64,000 bases of DNA from Flavobacteriaceae bacterium UBA4166 (GCA_002379985.1 DFVG01000008.1:3124-67123), one strand, 5' to 3'. Positions 1-9,934 are shown, counted from the first letter of the stretch. Notes: generated by a model not told the origin, from the letters alone. A program made the numbers and translations.

Positions 1-3000
1 ACCGGTACACAATCTGACTTTGATGGTAATTATACCGTTCAAGCTAGTGTGGGCCAAACACTTGTATATAGCTATGTAGGTTTTAAATCTGTAGAGCGCC
101 CTGTAACTGCCGCGACAAGCAACATTGACCTCACTATGGAGGAAGATGCAGCACAACTTGACGAAGTAGTAGTTACAGCACAAGGTATTAAAAAGGAAGC
201 CAAGGCTTTGGGATATGCAGTAAGTACTGTAGAGTCTGAAGATATTGAGCAAAGAACTGAAGGGGATGTTGCCCGTGTTCTTTCTGGAAAGGCTTCCGGG
301 GTTCAAATTACCTCCCAAGGGGGTACATCGGGTTCTGCGACCAACGTAGTAATTCGTGGATATAACTCTATTACCGGAAGTAACCAAGCATTATTTATCG
401 TTGATGGTGTGCCTTTTAGTAGTGACACCAACGCTCAAGGAAACTTCTTGAACGGTAACGTTGGTTCTTCACGTTTCTTGGATTTGGATCCGAACAACAT
501 TGAAAGTGTTAACGTATTGAAAGGTCTTGCGGCCGCAACTTTATACGGTACTGCCGGTAGAAACGGGGTTATCGTAATTACTACCAAATCTGGTGGTGGT
601 GGAGCAACAGGAGCTGCAAAGAAAACCGAAATTACAGTTAGCCAATCTTATTTCTTCAATGAAATCGCTTCATTACCAGACTATCAAGATAGCTATGGTA
701 ATGGTTTTGACCAGTCTTTCGGGTGGTTCTTCAGTAACTGGGGACCAAGCTTTAGCCCTGACGGTGTAGATGGATACTTGAATGACCCGGCGGGTCTGAT
801 CGATGCGAATGGAACGGTAGAACACCCATATTCTTCTTCTTCTTTTCTTAACGGATTTCAAGGTGGAGAAAATGAATTGTTGAATCGATTCTCAGGACAG
901 CGTTATGACTACCGCCCATATAACAGTGTTGAAAACTTCTTCCGTACGGGAGCTGTGAGCAATACATCGATTAACGTTCGTGGAAACTCTGAAGACGGTA
1001 AAGTAGCCTTCAACGTAAACTACGGTCACTTAGATGAAGAAGGGTTTACTCCAGGGAACGGTATTCGTCGTAACACGCTAGCTGTTGGTGGACGCGCACA
1101 ATTATCTAACAATTTCAGCGTAACAGCAACCTTGAACTTCTCACGTAACAACGTAACTTCTCCTCCAGTAGCTGCGAGTAGAGGTAACGGTACGTTAGGA
1201 TTCTCTACATTTGCAAACGTATTCTTTACGCCACGCTCTGTAGACTTGATGGGTCTTCCATTTGAATTACCAGAAACAGGTGGTAGTATCTACTATCGTG
1301 ATGGTAACGATATCATCAACCCACGATGGAGTGTGAAGAATGCGGGTAGCCGTCAGTTGACGAACCGTGTATTTGGTACTGCTTCATTACAGTATGATTT
1401 TTCAGACAACTTGAACTTATTATATCGTGTAGGGGTTGACTTCTACAACGAACGTAATACACAATTCTCTAACAAAGACGGTGTTAACTTTAACCAAGCA
1501 ATCTTTGGTTTCTATCAAACTTGGGATAACAACAACCGTATTTGGGACCACTACTTATCTTTAAGTGGTGACTATGACCTTACCGATAAATTTGGTCTTG
1601 GATTCACCGTTGGGGGAACAACTCGTTCTACTGAGTTTGATCAGCAAGGGGTACGAAGTGACGGGCAGATCGTTTTCGGTGTGCTAAGACACTTTAACTT
1701 TTCAACACAATCGCCAATCCAAGGCTTTGTAGAGCAAAATATCGTTGGGGTATTTGGTGAAATTTTATTCGACTATGATGATTTTGCTTACTTAACGGTA
1801 TCGGCTCGTAACGACTGGGTATCTAACTTGCCTACGGAAAACAACAGCCAGTTCTACCCTTCTGTAAGTGCTTCGTTTATTCCAACATCAGCTTTTGATG
1901 GATTACGTTCACAAGGATGGGGACTTAACTACTTGAAACTACGTGCTGGTTTAGGTACTTCAGCAGGATTCCCTTCTGGATACCCAGCGATTCAGTATGT
2001 AGCGCAAGAACCTATCGAAAATGGTGGTGCTATCGGAACTATCACAACAAACACTGCCGACAACTTCCGTGCAAATCCAGATCTTCAGCCTGAGCTTATT
2101 AGCGAATTCGAAGTTGGATTTGAGTCACGCCTCTTAGATAACCGTTTAACGTTGAACGCTTCTTACTTCAACCGTTCTACAACTGACCTTATCGTATTCA
2201 AGCCGCTTGCACCTTCTACAGGGTTTACGCAAACGTTTGACAACATTGGTAAAGTTGAAGGAGATGGTTATGAAGCTGATCTTAGCTTAGATCTTTTCCG
2301 TAGTGAAACTGAAGGTGGTTTCAACTGGAACTCTCGAATGAACTTTACGAAAAGTGAGCAGATTGTAACTGAGCAGGATGAAGACCAGATCTTATTTGCT
2401 GGTTCTGCAGATCCAATTCTTGGTGCCAACGCAGCTATTCGTGGTGAGCAATTAGGTGTTATCGTAGGTACGCGTGTTGCACGTGACGATGCAGGGAACC
2501 TAATTGTAGATGCTTCCTCTGGTAACTACCTGATTGAAGATAACATCACATTGGATGATGGTCGTTCTATTACACCAATCATTGGTAATCCAAACCCTGA
2601 TTATGTGATGAACTTCATCAACTCTATTTCTTATAAGAACTTTAACTTAAACTTCCAAGTAAGCCACACAAAAGGTGGTGACATTGCAAGTTCCACCATT
2701 GCCGTATTATTAGGACGTGGTCTTATCACTGAAACTGAAGACCGTGTACAAACATACATCTTACCAGGTGTAAGAAGCGACAATGGACAACCTAACGATA
2801 TCCAGATTAACAACTCACAGTACTATTTCAACAACTTGTTATTTGGTCCTAAAGAGCTAACTGTTTATGATGCTTCTGTAATCCGACTTCAAGAAATTTC
2901 ATTAGGATACACAGTGCCTAAGCGTTTCTTAGACAGAACTCCTTTCGGTTCAGTATCTATTACTGCGAGTGGTTTCAACCTGTGGTATGATGCCTACAAT

Positions 3001-3126
3001 ACACCAGATGGTGCAAACTTTGATCCTAACGTAGCCGGTGTTGGTATCGGTAACGGTAGAGGGTTTGATTACATTAACGGTCCTAGTTCAAGAAGATACG
3101 GACTGAGTATTAAAGCATCCTTTTAA
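1..3126 (+). CDS. SusC/RagA-family TonB-linked outer membrane transporter (5' end outside window)
   Basis: Partial gene: the frame is open from base 1 and the signal peptide lies upstream, so 1041 residues are visible. It would form a 22-strand outer-membrane barrel that imports a ligand captured by its SusD partner, powered by TonB. The first ~40 visible residues are the end of a carboxypeptidase-regulatory-like domain (ending near VGF-S). A TonB-dependent plug follows, with DEVVVTAQG, the VIRGYNS and LFIVDGVPF motifs, and GRNGVIVITTKSG near residues 185-200. The rest is barrel, rich in alternating aromatic strands, and ends in Phe (ASF) as outer-membrane proteins do. The susD-like gene follows after 10 bp. 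The substrate cannot be read from sequence, and no glycoside hydrolase or peptidase neighbour suggests one. Confidence 0.95.
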   Translation, partial: TGTQSDFDGNYTVQASVGQTLVYSYVGFKSVERPVTAATSNIDLTMEEDAAQLDEVVVTAQGIKKEAKALGYAVSTVESEDIEQRTEGDVARVLSGKASGVQITSQGGTSGSATNVVIRGYNSITGSNQALFIVDGVPFSSDTNAQGNFLNGNVGSSRFLDLDPNNIESVNVLKGLAAATLYGTAGRNGVIVITTKSGGGGATGAAKKTEITVSQSYFFNEIASLPDYQDSYGNGFDQSFGWFFSNWGPSFSPDGVDGYLNDPAGLIDANGTVEHPYSSSSFLNGFQGGENELLNRFSGQRYDYRPYNSVENFFRTGAVSNTSINVRGNSEDGKVAFNVNYGHLDEEGFTPGNGIRRNTLAVGGRAQLSNNFSVTATLNFSRNNVTSPPVAASRGNGTLGFSTFANVFFTPRSVDLMGLPFELPETGGSIYYRDGNDIINPRWSVKNAGSRQLTNRVFGTASLQYDFSDNLNLLYRVGVDFYNERNTQFSNKDGVNFNQAIFGFYQTWDNNNRIWDHYLSLSGDYDLTDKFGLGFTVGGTTRSTEFDQQGVRSDGQIVFGVLRHFNFSTQSPIQGFVEQNIVGVFGEILFDYDDFAYLTVSARNDWVSNLPTENNSQFYPSVSASFIPTSAFDGLRSQGWGLNYLKLRAGLGTSAGFPSGYPAIQYVAQEPIENGGAIGTITTNTADNFRANPDLQPELISEFEVGFESRLLDNRLTLNASYFNRSTTDLIVFKPLAPSTGFTQTFDNIGKVEGDGYEADLSLDLFRSETEGGFNWNSRMNFTKSEQIVTEQDEDQILFAGSADPILGANAAIRGEQLGVIVGTRVARDDAGNLIVDASSGNYLIEDNITLDDGRSITPIIGNPNPDYVMNFINSISYKNFNLNFQVSHTKGGDIASSTIAVLLGRGLITETEDRVQTYILPGVRSDNGQPNDIQINNSQYYFNNLLFGPKELTVYDASVIRLQEISLGYTVPKRFLDRTPFGSVSITASGFNLWYDAYNTPDGANFDPNVAGVGIGNGRGFDYINGPSSRRYGLSIKASF

Positions 3127-3136
3127 TTAAAAAAAA

Positions 3137-4843
3137 ATGATTATGAAAAAAACAATGTACAGATTATTCACACTAGTGGCGATTGCAGCTAGTGCGCTGT
3201 TTCACTCTTGTGAAACTACAGAATTGGAGATCCTAAATGATCCCGACCAGTTATCTGAAGATCAGGCTGACCCTGATTTGTTACTGAACGCTATCCAGCG
3301 TGCTTATGTAGCAAACATGGTAACCATGAACGATCAGAGTTCAGACTTAACTCGTATCGATTACTTCTTCGGAAGAACATACAGAGAGAACCTCCAATCG
3401 AACATTTTCAACGCAAGTTGGTCTCGATTTTACAGTAGCCAGATCTTAGATGGTATCGCTCGCGGTATTAGCCCTAACGTAAACATCCTTGAAGGATTGA
3501 ACGAAGATCCGGATACTGATCTATCCTTCCACTTAGGAGTAGCGAAAGCACTACAAGCACATCAATTGATGTTGTTAGTAGACTTTATTGGAGACATTCC
3601 ATTTAGTGAAGCACTAAACCCATTGGAGTTCCCAAGTCCTAACGTAGATGATGATGCTATGGTTTACAGTACTGCATTAGCAATGCTTGATGAGTCTTTA
3701 GGATTCTTCCAAGCTTCTGACGGTGCAGGAAGTGCTCTAGATTTCTTTTACGGAGGAGATGTTGACAATTGGATCGCGCTTGTAAATACGCTAAAAATGC
3801 GTCATGCGTTGACCACAGGAGACATAGGAACTTTCAATGCTATTGTTTCAGGAGGTAATTTTATCTCTGATTCAAGCCAAGACTTCCAATTTAACTTTGG
3901 ACTTCAAGAATTGAATCCTGATACACGTCACCAAGATTATGCAACGGACTACACAACTTCTGGTGCAAACCTTTATCAGTCAAACTGGTTGATGGAAACC
4001 ATGCAAGGGGAAGACGTTATGGACCCTAGCGATGACGATCCACGTATCCGTTACTACTTCTATCGTCAAACAGATTGTACTCCAGGTGCATCTTGTAATC
4101 CTGACGGTAATGGAGAGCGTTTATCATGTTCTCTTGAAACCCCTCCTGCTCACTATTCAGCACAAGGAATTTCTTTCTGTTGGTTAGAGGATGGATATTG
4201 GGGTAGAGATCACGGTGATGATGATGGTACACCTCCAGACAACTTCTTTAGAACGGCTGTAGGAGTATACCCTGCAGGTGGTCTATTTGACGACGATCAG
4301 TTCAATGAGCTTACGCTTGGAGCTGGTGGTGGTGGAGCTGGAATTGAGCCTATCATTCTTGCTTCTTACGTTGACTTCTGGCAAGCAGAGGTAGCATTAG
4401 CTGCCGGTCAAACTGGGCCAGCTGCTGCTTTCGTAACAGCCGGACTAGAAAAGTCAATTGCTAAAGTTCAAAGCTTTATCGCTTTAGATGGATCAGCTGA
4501 TTCTTCTTTTGAGCCTACACCAGCAGAAGTAACTGCATATATTGCGGCGCAAGCAGCTAAAATTGTTGATACCTCAGATGATTCATGGAATGCATTAGCA
4601 GAACAATACTTCATCACTATGTATGGTGGTGGTTCTGATGCTTACAACTTCTACAGAAGAACAGGATATCCTACAACGGTTAAGCCAAGCCTTAACCCTA
4701 ACCCAGGACCATTCCCTAGAACGTACTTCTACCCGAACGTTGAAGTAGTTGCTAATCCAAATATTCAGCAGAGACCAGATTTGACGACACAAGTATTCTG
4801 GGATACGAATCCAGCGTCGCCAGCTTTCCCTCCTGCTAACTAA
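3137..4843 (+). CDS. SusD/RagB-family nutrient-binding outer membrane lipoprotein
   Basis: Surface lipoprotein that caps the SusC barrel and binds the ligand. It has a lipoprotein signal with Lys-Lys near the N-terminus, a hydrophobic stretch, and a lipobox FHSC with Cys25 (counted from the first ATG). After it come acidic stretches and a DPDLLLNAIQ segment typical of the SusD-like_2 group. Helical TPR-like segments include the AKALQAHQLMLLVDFIGDIPF region, which matches the SusD core. At 568 aa the length is normal. An equally good start lies two codons downstream (ATG at 3143, giving MKKTMYR). It is 10 bp after susC and 19 bp before another lipoprotein gene, so the three are probably one transcript. 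Confidence 0.93.
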   Translation: MIMKKTMYRLFTLVAIAASALFHSCETTELEILNDPDQLSEDQADPDLLLNAIQRAYVANMVTMNDQSSDLTRIDYFFGRTYRENLQSNIFNASWSRFYSSQILDGIARGISPNVNILEGLNEDPDTDLSFHLGVAKALQAHQLMLLVDFIGDIPFSEALNPLEFPSPNVDDDAMVYSTALAMLDESLGFFQASDGAGSALDFFYGGDVDNWIALVNTLKMRHALTTGDIGTFNAIVSGGNFISDSSQDFQFNFGLQELNPDTRHQDYATDYTTSGANLYQSNWLMETMQGEDVMDPSDDDPRIRYYFYRQTDCTPGASCNPDGNGERLSCSLETPPAHYSAQGISFCWLEDGYWGRDHGDDDGTPPDNFFRTAVGVYPAGGLFDDDQFNELTLGAGGGGAGIEPIILASYVDFWQAEVALAAGQTGPAAAFVTAGLEKSIAKVQSFIALDGSADSSFEPTPAEVTAYIAAQAAKIVDTSDDSWNALAEQYFITMYGGGSDAYNFYRRTGYPTTVKPSLNPNPGPFPRTYFYPNVEVVANPNIQQRPDLTTQVFWDTNPASPAFPPAN

Positions 4844-4862
4844 AAATTAAAAAAATTGTATT

Positions 4863-5879
4863 ATGAATAAATATTTAATTAAACTTTATGGACTTCTTAT
4901 CGTTGCAGTTGCAATGGTAGGTTGTGAAGAGGAACTCGTCGTTGACGATGTGACTAACGGAACCACTCGTGGTGCCGTTCTAAGAACCATTACACCATCA
5001 AGTGAATTGTTGCAAGAAGTTTCTTTCGACGGCTCAGATGCTGTATTCACGGTTGAGCTTGAGTACCAAGACGGTTTCCAAGGAGACCTTTTGGAAAGCG
5101 TTGACTACTTTGTTTCCTTTACAGATAATACTGAGGACGAAGGAGATGCAGCCGGAACTGGAGCATTAGTTGACACAGAAGTACAATTAGGTACTATTGC
5201 TGCTAGTGAGTTTACGGATGGTCCTTTTGGATTACCCCGATACACACTAAACATCGATTATTCAACTATTCTTTCTGCATTAAGCGTTAACACAGACCAA
5301 GGACCTATCTTTGGAGGAGATGTTTTTACCATTCGTCTTTCTTTAAACTTAACCGATGGGCGTGTTTTCTCTGTGGATAATGCAGGTAGTATTATTACTG
5401 GTGGATTCTTTAGTTCTCCGTTCCAATATGCACTTCGAGTAGTGTGTCCGGTGGAAAATGATGACTTCTTTTCTGGACCTTATTTACTAGAAGAAACTAC
5501 TGGAGCTACTGATCCATTTGGAGGTGCTTACGGTCCTCACTACCCACCGTCTCAACCAATTGTTATTGAGGCTAATGGTACTGCAAGAACATTCGACTAT
5601 ACCATTTATCCGGATTCATTTAACTTCCCACAAGTTGGAACTATCGTTCTTAACTGCGGTAAGATTGAATTTACGTCTGACGCTGCTGAAGGAAACGCTC
5701 TAGGATGTACTGGAGGTGCTAATACCATCCAAGACATTCATGCAGAACCTCGCGCAGACTACGATCTAGATCTAATTGATGATGATGTCATTGAATTTGA
5801 CGTTCTTGGTTTTGGTCTTGATGATGGAGGATGTGGTACAGGAAGCTACGGTATCCGTCTTCGATTTACTGAGCAATAA
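4863..5879 (+). CDS. SusCD-associated lipoprotein of unknown function
   Basis: 338 aa with a clear lipoprotein signal (MNKYLIKLYG start, lipobox VGC, Cys21) followed by an acidic linker. The body is beta-rich. It contains paired cysteines in a VVCPVEND segment and again in LGCTGG and GGCGTG near the C-terminus, which suggests disulfides outside the cytoplasm. I do not recognise a named domain. Third lipoproteins of this kind are common after SusC/SusD in flavobacteria and are thought to be accessory surface proteins; that role is inferred here from position only. The gene ends 27 bp before a strong terminator, so it closes the SusCD operon. Confidence 0.8.
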   Translation: MNKYLIKLYGLLIVAVAMVGCEEELVVDDVTNGTTRGAVLRTITPSSELLQEVSFDGSDAVFTVELEYQDGFQGDLLESVDYFVSFTDNTEDEGDAAGTGALVDTEVQLGTIAASEFTDGPFGLPRYTLNIDYSTILSALSVNTDQGPIFGGDVFTIRLSLNLTDGRVFSVDNAGSIITGGFFSSPFQYALRVVCPVENDDFFSGPYLLEETTGATDPFGGAYGPHYPPSQPIVIEANGTARTFDYTIYPDSFNFPQVGTIVLNCGKIEFTSDAAEGNALGCTGGANTIQDIHAEPRADYDLDLIDDDVIEFDVLGFGLDDGGCGTGSYGIRLRFTEQ

Positions 5880-5905
5880 GAGTAAAATCTTATAATTATA
5901 TATAG

Positions 5906-5937
5906 CTGTGGCCCATTTTTTTGGGCCACAGTTTTTT
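5906..5937 (+). terminator. Intrinsic terminator of the SusCD operon
   Basis: A 10-bp perfect stem (CTGTGGCCCA pairing with TGGGCCACAG) with a six-T loop, followed directly by six T residues. It separates the SusCD-lipoprotein transcript from the arylsulfotransferase-like gene that starts 20 bp downstream. Confidence 0.9.
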
Positions 5938-5956
5938 ATTTAGTAACATTGCTATT

Positions 5957-7606
5957 ATGAAAGAAAAATACATTATCTGCTTATTCTTATTGTCCCTTTT
6001 GACGACTTTGATGAAAAGTCAAAATACCGTAGGCACCACCTTGAACACAGCTGAATCTTACAATGGCTATAGCCTTATTACCCCAAGTACCGAAACTACC
6101 CCTTCTACTACTTATTTAATCAATAACTGTGGAGAAGTGGTTAATAGCTGGCAGAGTGACTTCCCAGGACAAGGACTGGATTACTTATTAGAAGACGGCA
6201 GCCTTTATCGCGGATGCACAGAAGATCTATCTACGTTAATCTATGCGGGGAAAAGTGGTAGAATAGAACGTTACGATTGGGAAGGAAACCTAATTTGGGC
6301 ATATACCTTTTCAGATACAGATTTTACCTATCACCACGATTTCTATCCCATGAATAATGGAAATCTACTTGTATTGATTGCCGAAAGGCGTACACAAGCC
6401 GAAGCGATTCAAAATGGACGTGACCCAAACCAAATTCCTGAAAACGAACTCTACACAGAACGCATTATTGAAGTAGAGCCCATCGGGTCTGACGATATCA
6501 ATATCGTATGGGAATGGGACCTATGGGACCATTTGATCCAAGATTTTGATAGCACCAAAGATAACTTTGGGGTTGTGAGTGAAAACCCTCAGCTTTTGAA
6601 TATCAATTTTGTTGGTTTGTCTAACGGAGCGGCAGATTGGACACATGTAAACTCAATGGATTACAATGAAGACCTCGATCAAATTGTATTAGGGAGCAGA
6701 TCACTAAGTGAGTTTTATATCATAGACCATTCTACCACAACAGCTCAAGCAGCAGGAAGTACTGGAGGAAACAGTAATATGGGTGGTGATTTCTTATATC
6801 GTTGGGGAAATCCTCAAGCTTATGATTTGGGCACAACTAATGATCAAGATCTCTTCGGGCAACATGCTGTGCATTGGGTGCCAGACGGTCTCCCAGATGC
6901 GGGAAATATCATGATCTTTAACAATGGTGTGGGTCGAAGCTTTACCACGGTCGATCAAATTACGCCTCCTCTTTTACCCGATGGTAGCTATGACCGTATA
7001 GAAAACGAACCCTATGGCCCGGAAAATGCCAACATCATATACCAAGATCCTGTAGATCCTACTAATTTCTTCGTTCCATTTTTATCTAGCGCCTATCAAT
7101 TGCCTAATGGAAATTATTTGTTGGATCGCGGACCGGTGGGACAAGTTATTGAAGTAACCCCTGCATCAGAAATTGTGTGGGAATACATAAGCCCCGTGTT
7201 ACTCAACGGCACTATCTTATCTCAAGGAGATGCACCTGGTGGCATCAATAGTAGATTCTATCGAGCAAAACGATATGGTCCCGAATACGAAGCCTTTGAT
7301 GGCCGAGACTTAATTCCAGGAGATCCAATTGAATCTAATCCCGATCCATCAGGGTGTACACTAGATCGGTTAGACGTTGAGCAAGAGGCCTCGTTTACCG
7401 TATTTCCCAATCCGGTGATTGATGATTTACAAATCCGAACGACGGCACAAGACTTTGAAATTCAACTGATCGATCTAAAAGGTAGTGTTATTGGCTCTTG
7501 GAAGAATCCTACAAGCCTGTCATTACAAACTTGGAAGTCGGGTCTGTATTTTGTCCATTTTAGAACCCCGCAGTATTCTGAGGTAAAAAAGATAGTCATT
7601 CGATGA
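5957..7606 (+). CDS. Arylsulfotransferase-like secreted protein with T9SS type A sorting domain
   Basis: 549 aa. The ATG at 5957 (MKEKYIICLF) is preferred because the longer frame starts with TTG inside the terminator hairpin. A Sec signal peptide of ~20 residues is followed by a repeating beta-propeller-like body resembling bacterial arylsulfotransferases. Histidine-bearing motifs (TYHHDF, DWTHVNS, FGQHAVHW) are spaced as in that family, where a histidine carries the sulfate. The last ~75 residues (FTVFPNPV... GLYFVHF) are a Por secretion-tail domain, so the protein is probably exported by T9SS and anchored or released at the surface. It overlaps the next gene by ATGA. Sulfotransfer activity is inferred from similarity only. 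Confidence 0.82.
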   Translation: MKEKYIICLFLLSLLTTLMKSQNTVGTTLNTAESYNGYSLITPSTETTPSTTYLINNCGEVVNSWQSDFPGQGLDYLLEDGSLYRGCTEDLSTLIYAGKSGRIERYDWEGNLIWAYTFSDTDFTYHHDFYPMNNGNLLVLIAERRTQAEAIQNGRDPNQIPENELYTERIIEVEPIGSDDINIVWEWDLWDHLIQDFDSTKDNFGVVSENPQLLNINFVGLSNGAADWTHVNSMDYNEDLDQIVLGSRSLSEFYIIDHSTTTAQAAGSTGGNSNMGGDFLYRWGNPQAYDLGTTNDQDLFGQHAVHWVPDGLPDAGNIMIFNNGVGRSFTTVDQITPPLLPDGSYDRIENEPYGPENANIIYQDPVDPTNFFVPFLSSAYQLPNGNYLLDRGPVGQVIEVTPASEIVWEYISPVLLNGTILSQGDAPGGINSRFYRAKRYGPEYEAFDGRDLIPGDPIESNPDPSGCTLDRLDVEQEASFTVFPNPVIDDLQIRTTAQDFEIQLIDLKGSVIGSWKNPTSLSLQTWKSGLYFVHFRTPQYSEVKKIVIR

Positions 7607-8355
7607 GAACATTGATATGGTCATCATTATTAGTAATTATTTTTTTAGCGGTAAGTTGCCAAGAAGAACAGCCATCGCTATCTAGTACAGCTATTTTAGA
7701 CCAGTGTATAGCAGCATCAGGAGGCGAAAATTTCTTCCGAAGCATTCTACAATTTCAAATAGGTGATTTAGAATATTCATTACGAAGAGACGGGCATATC
7801 ACAGATTTCACCTTGATAAGAGCGTTGGATACTGTCACTTATAAAGCTACCTATCAGAATGGACATCCAACATTTTATATAAATGACATTCCGCAAAATG
7901 ATTCATCGCTGTCACGAAGTTTCATTGAGCGACGTCTTGAATCATTTGCATACCAACTTTCATTTCCTCATGTATTAAAGCAAAACGCGGTACAGTTGAC
8001 ACGAAATGATAACGTTTTTATTGATGATAAAGAGTATTACGTTCTTAGAGTAGACTTCCATAAAGCGACTAAAGAGAGCTACGATAGCATTTTCTATTTG
8101 TATATCAATAAGGAGAACTTTCTACTTGATTTCGTTGCTTCAGACTATGAACTAACACAAAAAAATAAACTTTTTAGAAGGTATTACAACTCCCGATTTG
8201 TCAAAGATATACGCTTTGCCGATTATTACGAGTTTGTATCTCTAAATGAAAGTTTGCCATTAGATCAATATTACAAAGCCTTTGATTCTTTACAATTAGA
8301 AAGTGTGAATCACGTAGTGTTAGACAGTATTCAAGTAACCTACCCTAAAGAATGA
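7603..8355 (+). CDS. Lipoprotein of unknown function (DUF6503-like)
   Basis: 250 aa with a lipoprotein signal (lipobox AVSC, Cys19). The body has the look of an LolA/LolB-like curved sheet. It starts with an AILDQCIAASGG segment and a central beta-rich part with YYVLRVDF. That pattern resembles flavobacterial DUF6503 lipoproteins, an assignment I hold weakly. It is coupled to its neighbours by 4-bp ATGA overlaps on both sides, so it is co-translated with the arylsulfotransferase-like gene and rlmB. Function unknown. Confidence 0.75.
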   Translation: MRTLIWSSLLVIIFLAVSCQEEQPSLSSTAILDQCIAASGGENFFRSILQFQIGDLEYSLRRDGHITDFTLIRALDTVTYKATYQNGHPTFYINDIPQNDSSLSRSFIERRLESFAYQLSFPHVLKQNAVQLTRNDNVFIDDKEYYVLRVDFHKATKESYDSIFYLYINKENFLLDFVASDYELTQKNKLFRRYYNSRFVKDIRFADYYEFVSLNESLPLDQYYKAFDSLQLESVNHVVLDSIQVTYPKE

Positions 8356-9086
8356 AAAAAGAGCAATATATCTTCGGAATACATCCGGTATTACAAGCAT
8401 TAGAGGCAGAAAAGACAATTGACAAATTGTTTGTTCAAAAAGGAATGGATCATTCCAAAATTGAAACCATCATCTCCATGAGCGAAAAAATGGGGGTCTC
8501 TGTCAATGAAGTTCCTATTGAAAAACTGGATAGAATGGTGCGAAGCAATCACCAAGGCGTCATTGCAATTGCATCTCCCATTGCATTTGTAAGTATTGAA
8601 GAGCTGATTGAGCCCGTTCTAGCCAAAGACAAAAAGGGACTCTTCATACTGTTAGATCAAATTAGTGATGTGCGTAATTTCGGAGCAATTATTAGAACGG
8701 CAGAATGTACCGGAGTGGATGGTATTATCATTCAGAAAAAAGGAGGTGCCCCCGTCAGTGGAGATACTATAAAAACCTCAGCAGGTGCTATTTTCAACAT
8801 TCCAATTTGTAAGGTAGACCATATCAAAGACGCAATATTTTATCTACAAGGTTCCGGGATTAAAACGATTGCTGCTACCGAAAAAACCGATCAGTACATC
8901 TATGATCTAACGCTTACCGATTCGATTGCGTTGGTTATGGGTTCTGAAAGTAGCGGAATCTCGAAATCTGTTTTACAGTTATGTGACGAAAAAGCTGCCT
9001 TACCCCTAATGGGCGAAATTAATTCTTTGAATGTTTCGGTAGCCTGTGGTGCTTTTTTGTATGAGATAGTTCGCCAGCGCTCTTAA
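8352..9086 (+). CDS. rlmB: 23S rRNA (guanosine-2'-O-)-methyltransferase RlmB (SpoU/TrmH family)
   Basis: SPOUT-class methyltransferase that 2'-O-methylates a guanosine of 23S rRNA (G2251 in E. coli numbering) using SAM. The N-terminal ~75 residues form the substrate-binding subdomain (IFGIHPVLQALE). Three SpoU motifs follow: DQISDVRNFGAIIRTAE, a central VMGSESSGIS, and the knot motif INSLNVSVACGAF near the C-terminus. At 244 aa it is typical. It overlaps the upstream lipoprotein gene by ATGA, and its stop overlaps the convergent rhomboid gene by 4 bp. A tRNA Gm18 methyltransferase is less likely because the N-terminal extension is present. Confidence 0.93.
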   Translation: MKKEQYIFGIHPVLQALEAEKTIDKLFVQKGMDHSKIETIISMSEKMGVSVNEVPIEKLDRMVRSNHQGVIAIASPIAFVSIEELIEPVLAKDKKGLFILLDQISDVRNFGAIIRTAECTGVDGIIIQKKGGAPVSGDTIKTSAGAIFNIPICKVDHIKDAIFYLQGSGIKTIAATEKTDQYIYDLTLTDSIALVMGSESSGISKSVLQLCDEKAALPLMGEINSLNVSVACGAFLYEIVRQRS

Positions 9087-9850
9087 TTAGTGTCTTCCGG
9101 CTTTTCAGGTTCTTTTGTGATTTGATATCGAAGCACCCATCTTTTGGGGATATCTACCTTCTCTTCTACATTTTCCTCGTCTTCAGAAATCGTTTCAATG
9201 AAATTACCCTCTTCATCAAAATGTCGCATGAATTCATCTTCTTCCGGATTGTAATCAGTCGCTTCCCAAGCATAAGTGCGTTTCGGTAGGGGCGGACTTC
9301 GAAACAGTAACGAAAATAAAAGGCCCACAGCAAACCCGGACAAATGACCTTCCCAAGATATCTTCGGATCAATGGGGAATACATACCAAAGCAAACTTCC
9401 GTAGAGAAATACCACGATAAAAGCAATAGCAATCAGCTGATATTGCTTCGAAAATATTCCTTTAAAAAACAAGAAGGCAACCAACATATAGACCACGCCA
9501 CTAGCTCCTATATGCAAAGCCGGTCTCCCAATGAGCCAGGTAGAGATTCCTGTTAAAATGGTTCCGAAAAGTAATACACGCCAGGCAATATTCCGATAGA
9601 AATAAAACAACGCCATACTTAAAACCAACAGCGGAACGGAGTTGTTAAAGAGATGTTCCAGCCCGCTATGCACAAAAGGAGCAGTTACGATACCATGCAA
9701 TCCATCTAGACGATGCGGATACACCCCTAAAAAATTCAAGTTTATTCGAAAGCGAACTTCGATCCATAATACCGCCCACATAGAAAATACAAGCAGCAAG
9801 GGATACACTAAGGTACCCAAGGTAAACTCTAAAGATTGTTTCGCTTTCAC
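9083..9850 (-). CDS. Rhomboid-family intramembrane serine protease
   Basis: 255 aa polytopic protease. It has an HxxxN-type motif (HLFNN, residues 66-70), the catalytic serine in IGASGVVYML (Ser117), and the catalytic histidine in GHLSGF (His169). About six membrane segments lie between residues 15 and 180. The tail from ~200 is soluble and acidic (EATDYNPEEDEF and EDEENVEEK). The frame opens with GTG; no ATG fits upstream, and an ATG one base away is immediately followed by a stop. A TAGGTTTG promoter element sits 21 bp upstream of the GTG. It is divergent from rarA and convergent with rlmB. Substrate unknown. Confidence 0.9.
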   Translation of the reverse strand: MKAKQSLEFTLGTLVYPLLLVFSMWAVLWIEVRFRINLNFLGVYPHRLDGLHGIVTAPFVHSGLEHLFNNSVPLLVLSMALFYFYRNIAWRVLLFGTILTGISTWLIGRPALHIGASGVVYMLVAFLFFKGIFSKQYQLIAIAFIVVFLYGSLLWYVFPIDPKISWEGHLSGFAVGLLFSLLFRSPPLPKRTYAWEATDYNPEEDEFMRHFDEEGNFIETISEDEENVEEKVDIPKRWVLRYQITKEPEKPEDTN

Positions 9851-9870
9851 ATAGGAAATCTAGCAAAAAA

Positions 9871-9878
9871 CAAACCTA
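9871..9878 (-). promoter_or_regulatory. Bacteroidota -7 promoter element for the rhomboid gene
   Basis: On the minus strand the bases read TAGGTTTG, an exact TAnnTTTG match, 21 bp before the GTG start. I find no clear TTG element at the expected distance, so confidence is moderate. Confidence 0.5.
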
Positions 9879-9926
9879 TTCGCGAATTTCTGTTAGATTG
9901 TCAGTTTCAATGGACTCGTAAAATAG

Positions 9927-9934
9927 TAATTTTG
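9927..9934 (+). promoter_or_regulatory. Bacteroidota -7 promoter element for rarA
   Basis: TAATTTTG, an exact TAnnTTTG match, ends 4 bp before the rarA ATG. This implies a very short or absent 5' leader. A TTG lies at 9898-9900, slightly farther upstream than ideal. Confidence 0.5.
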
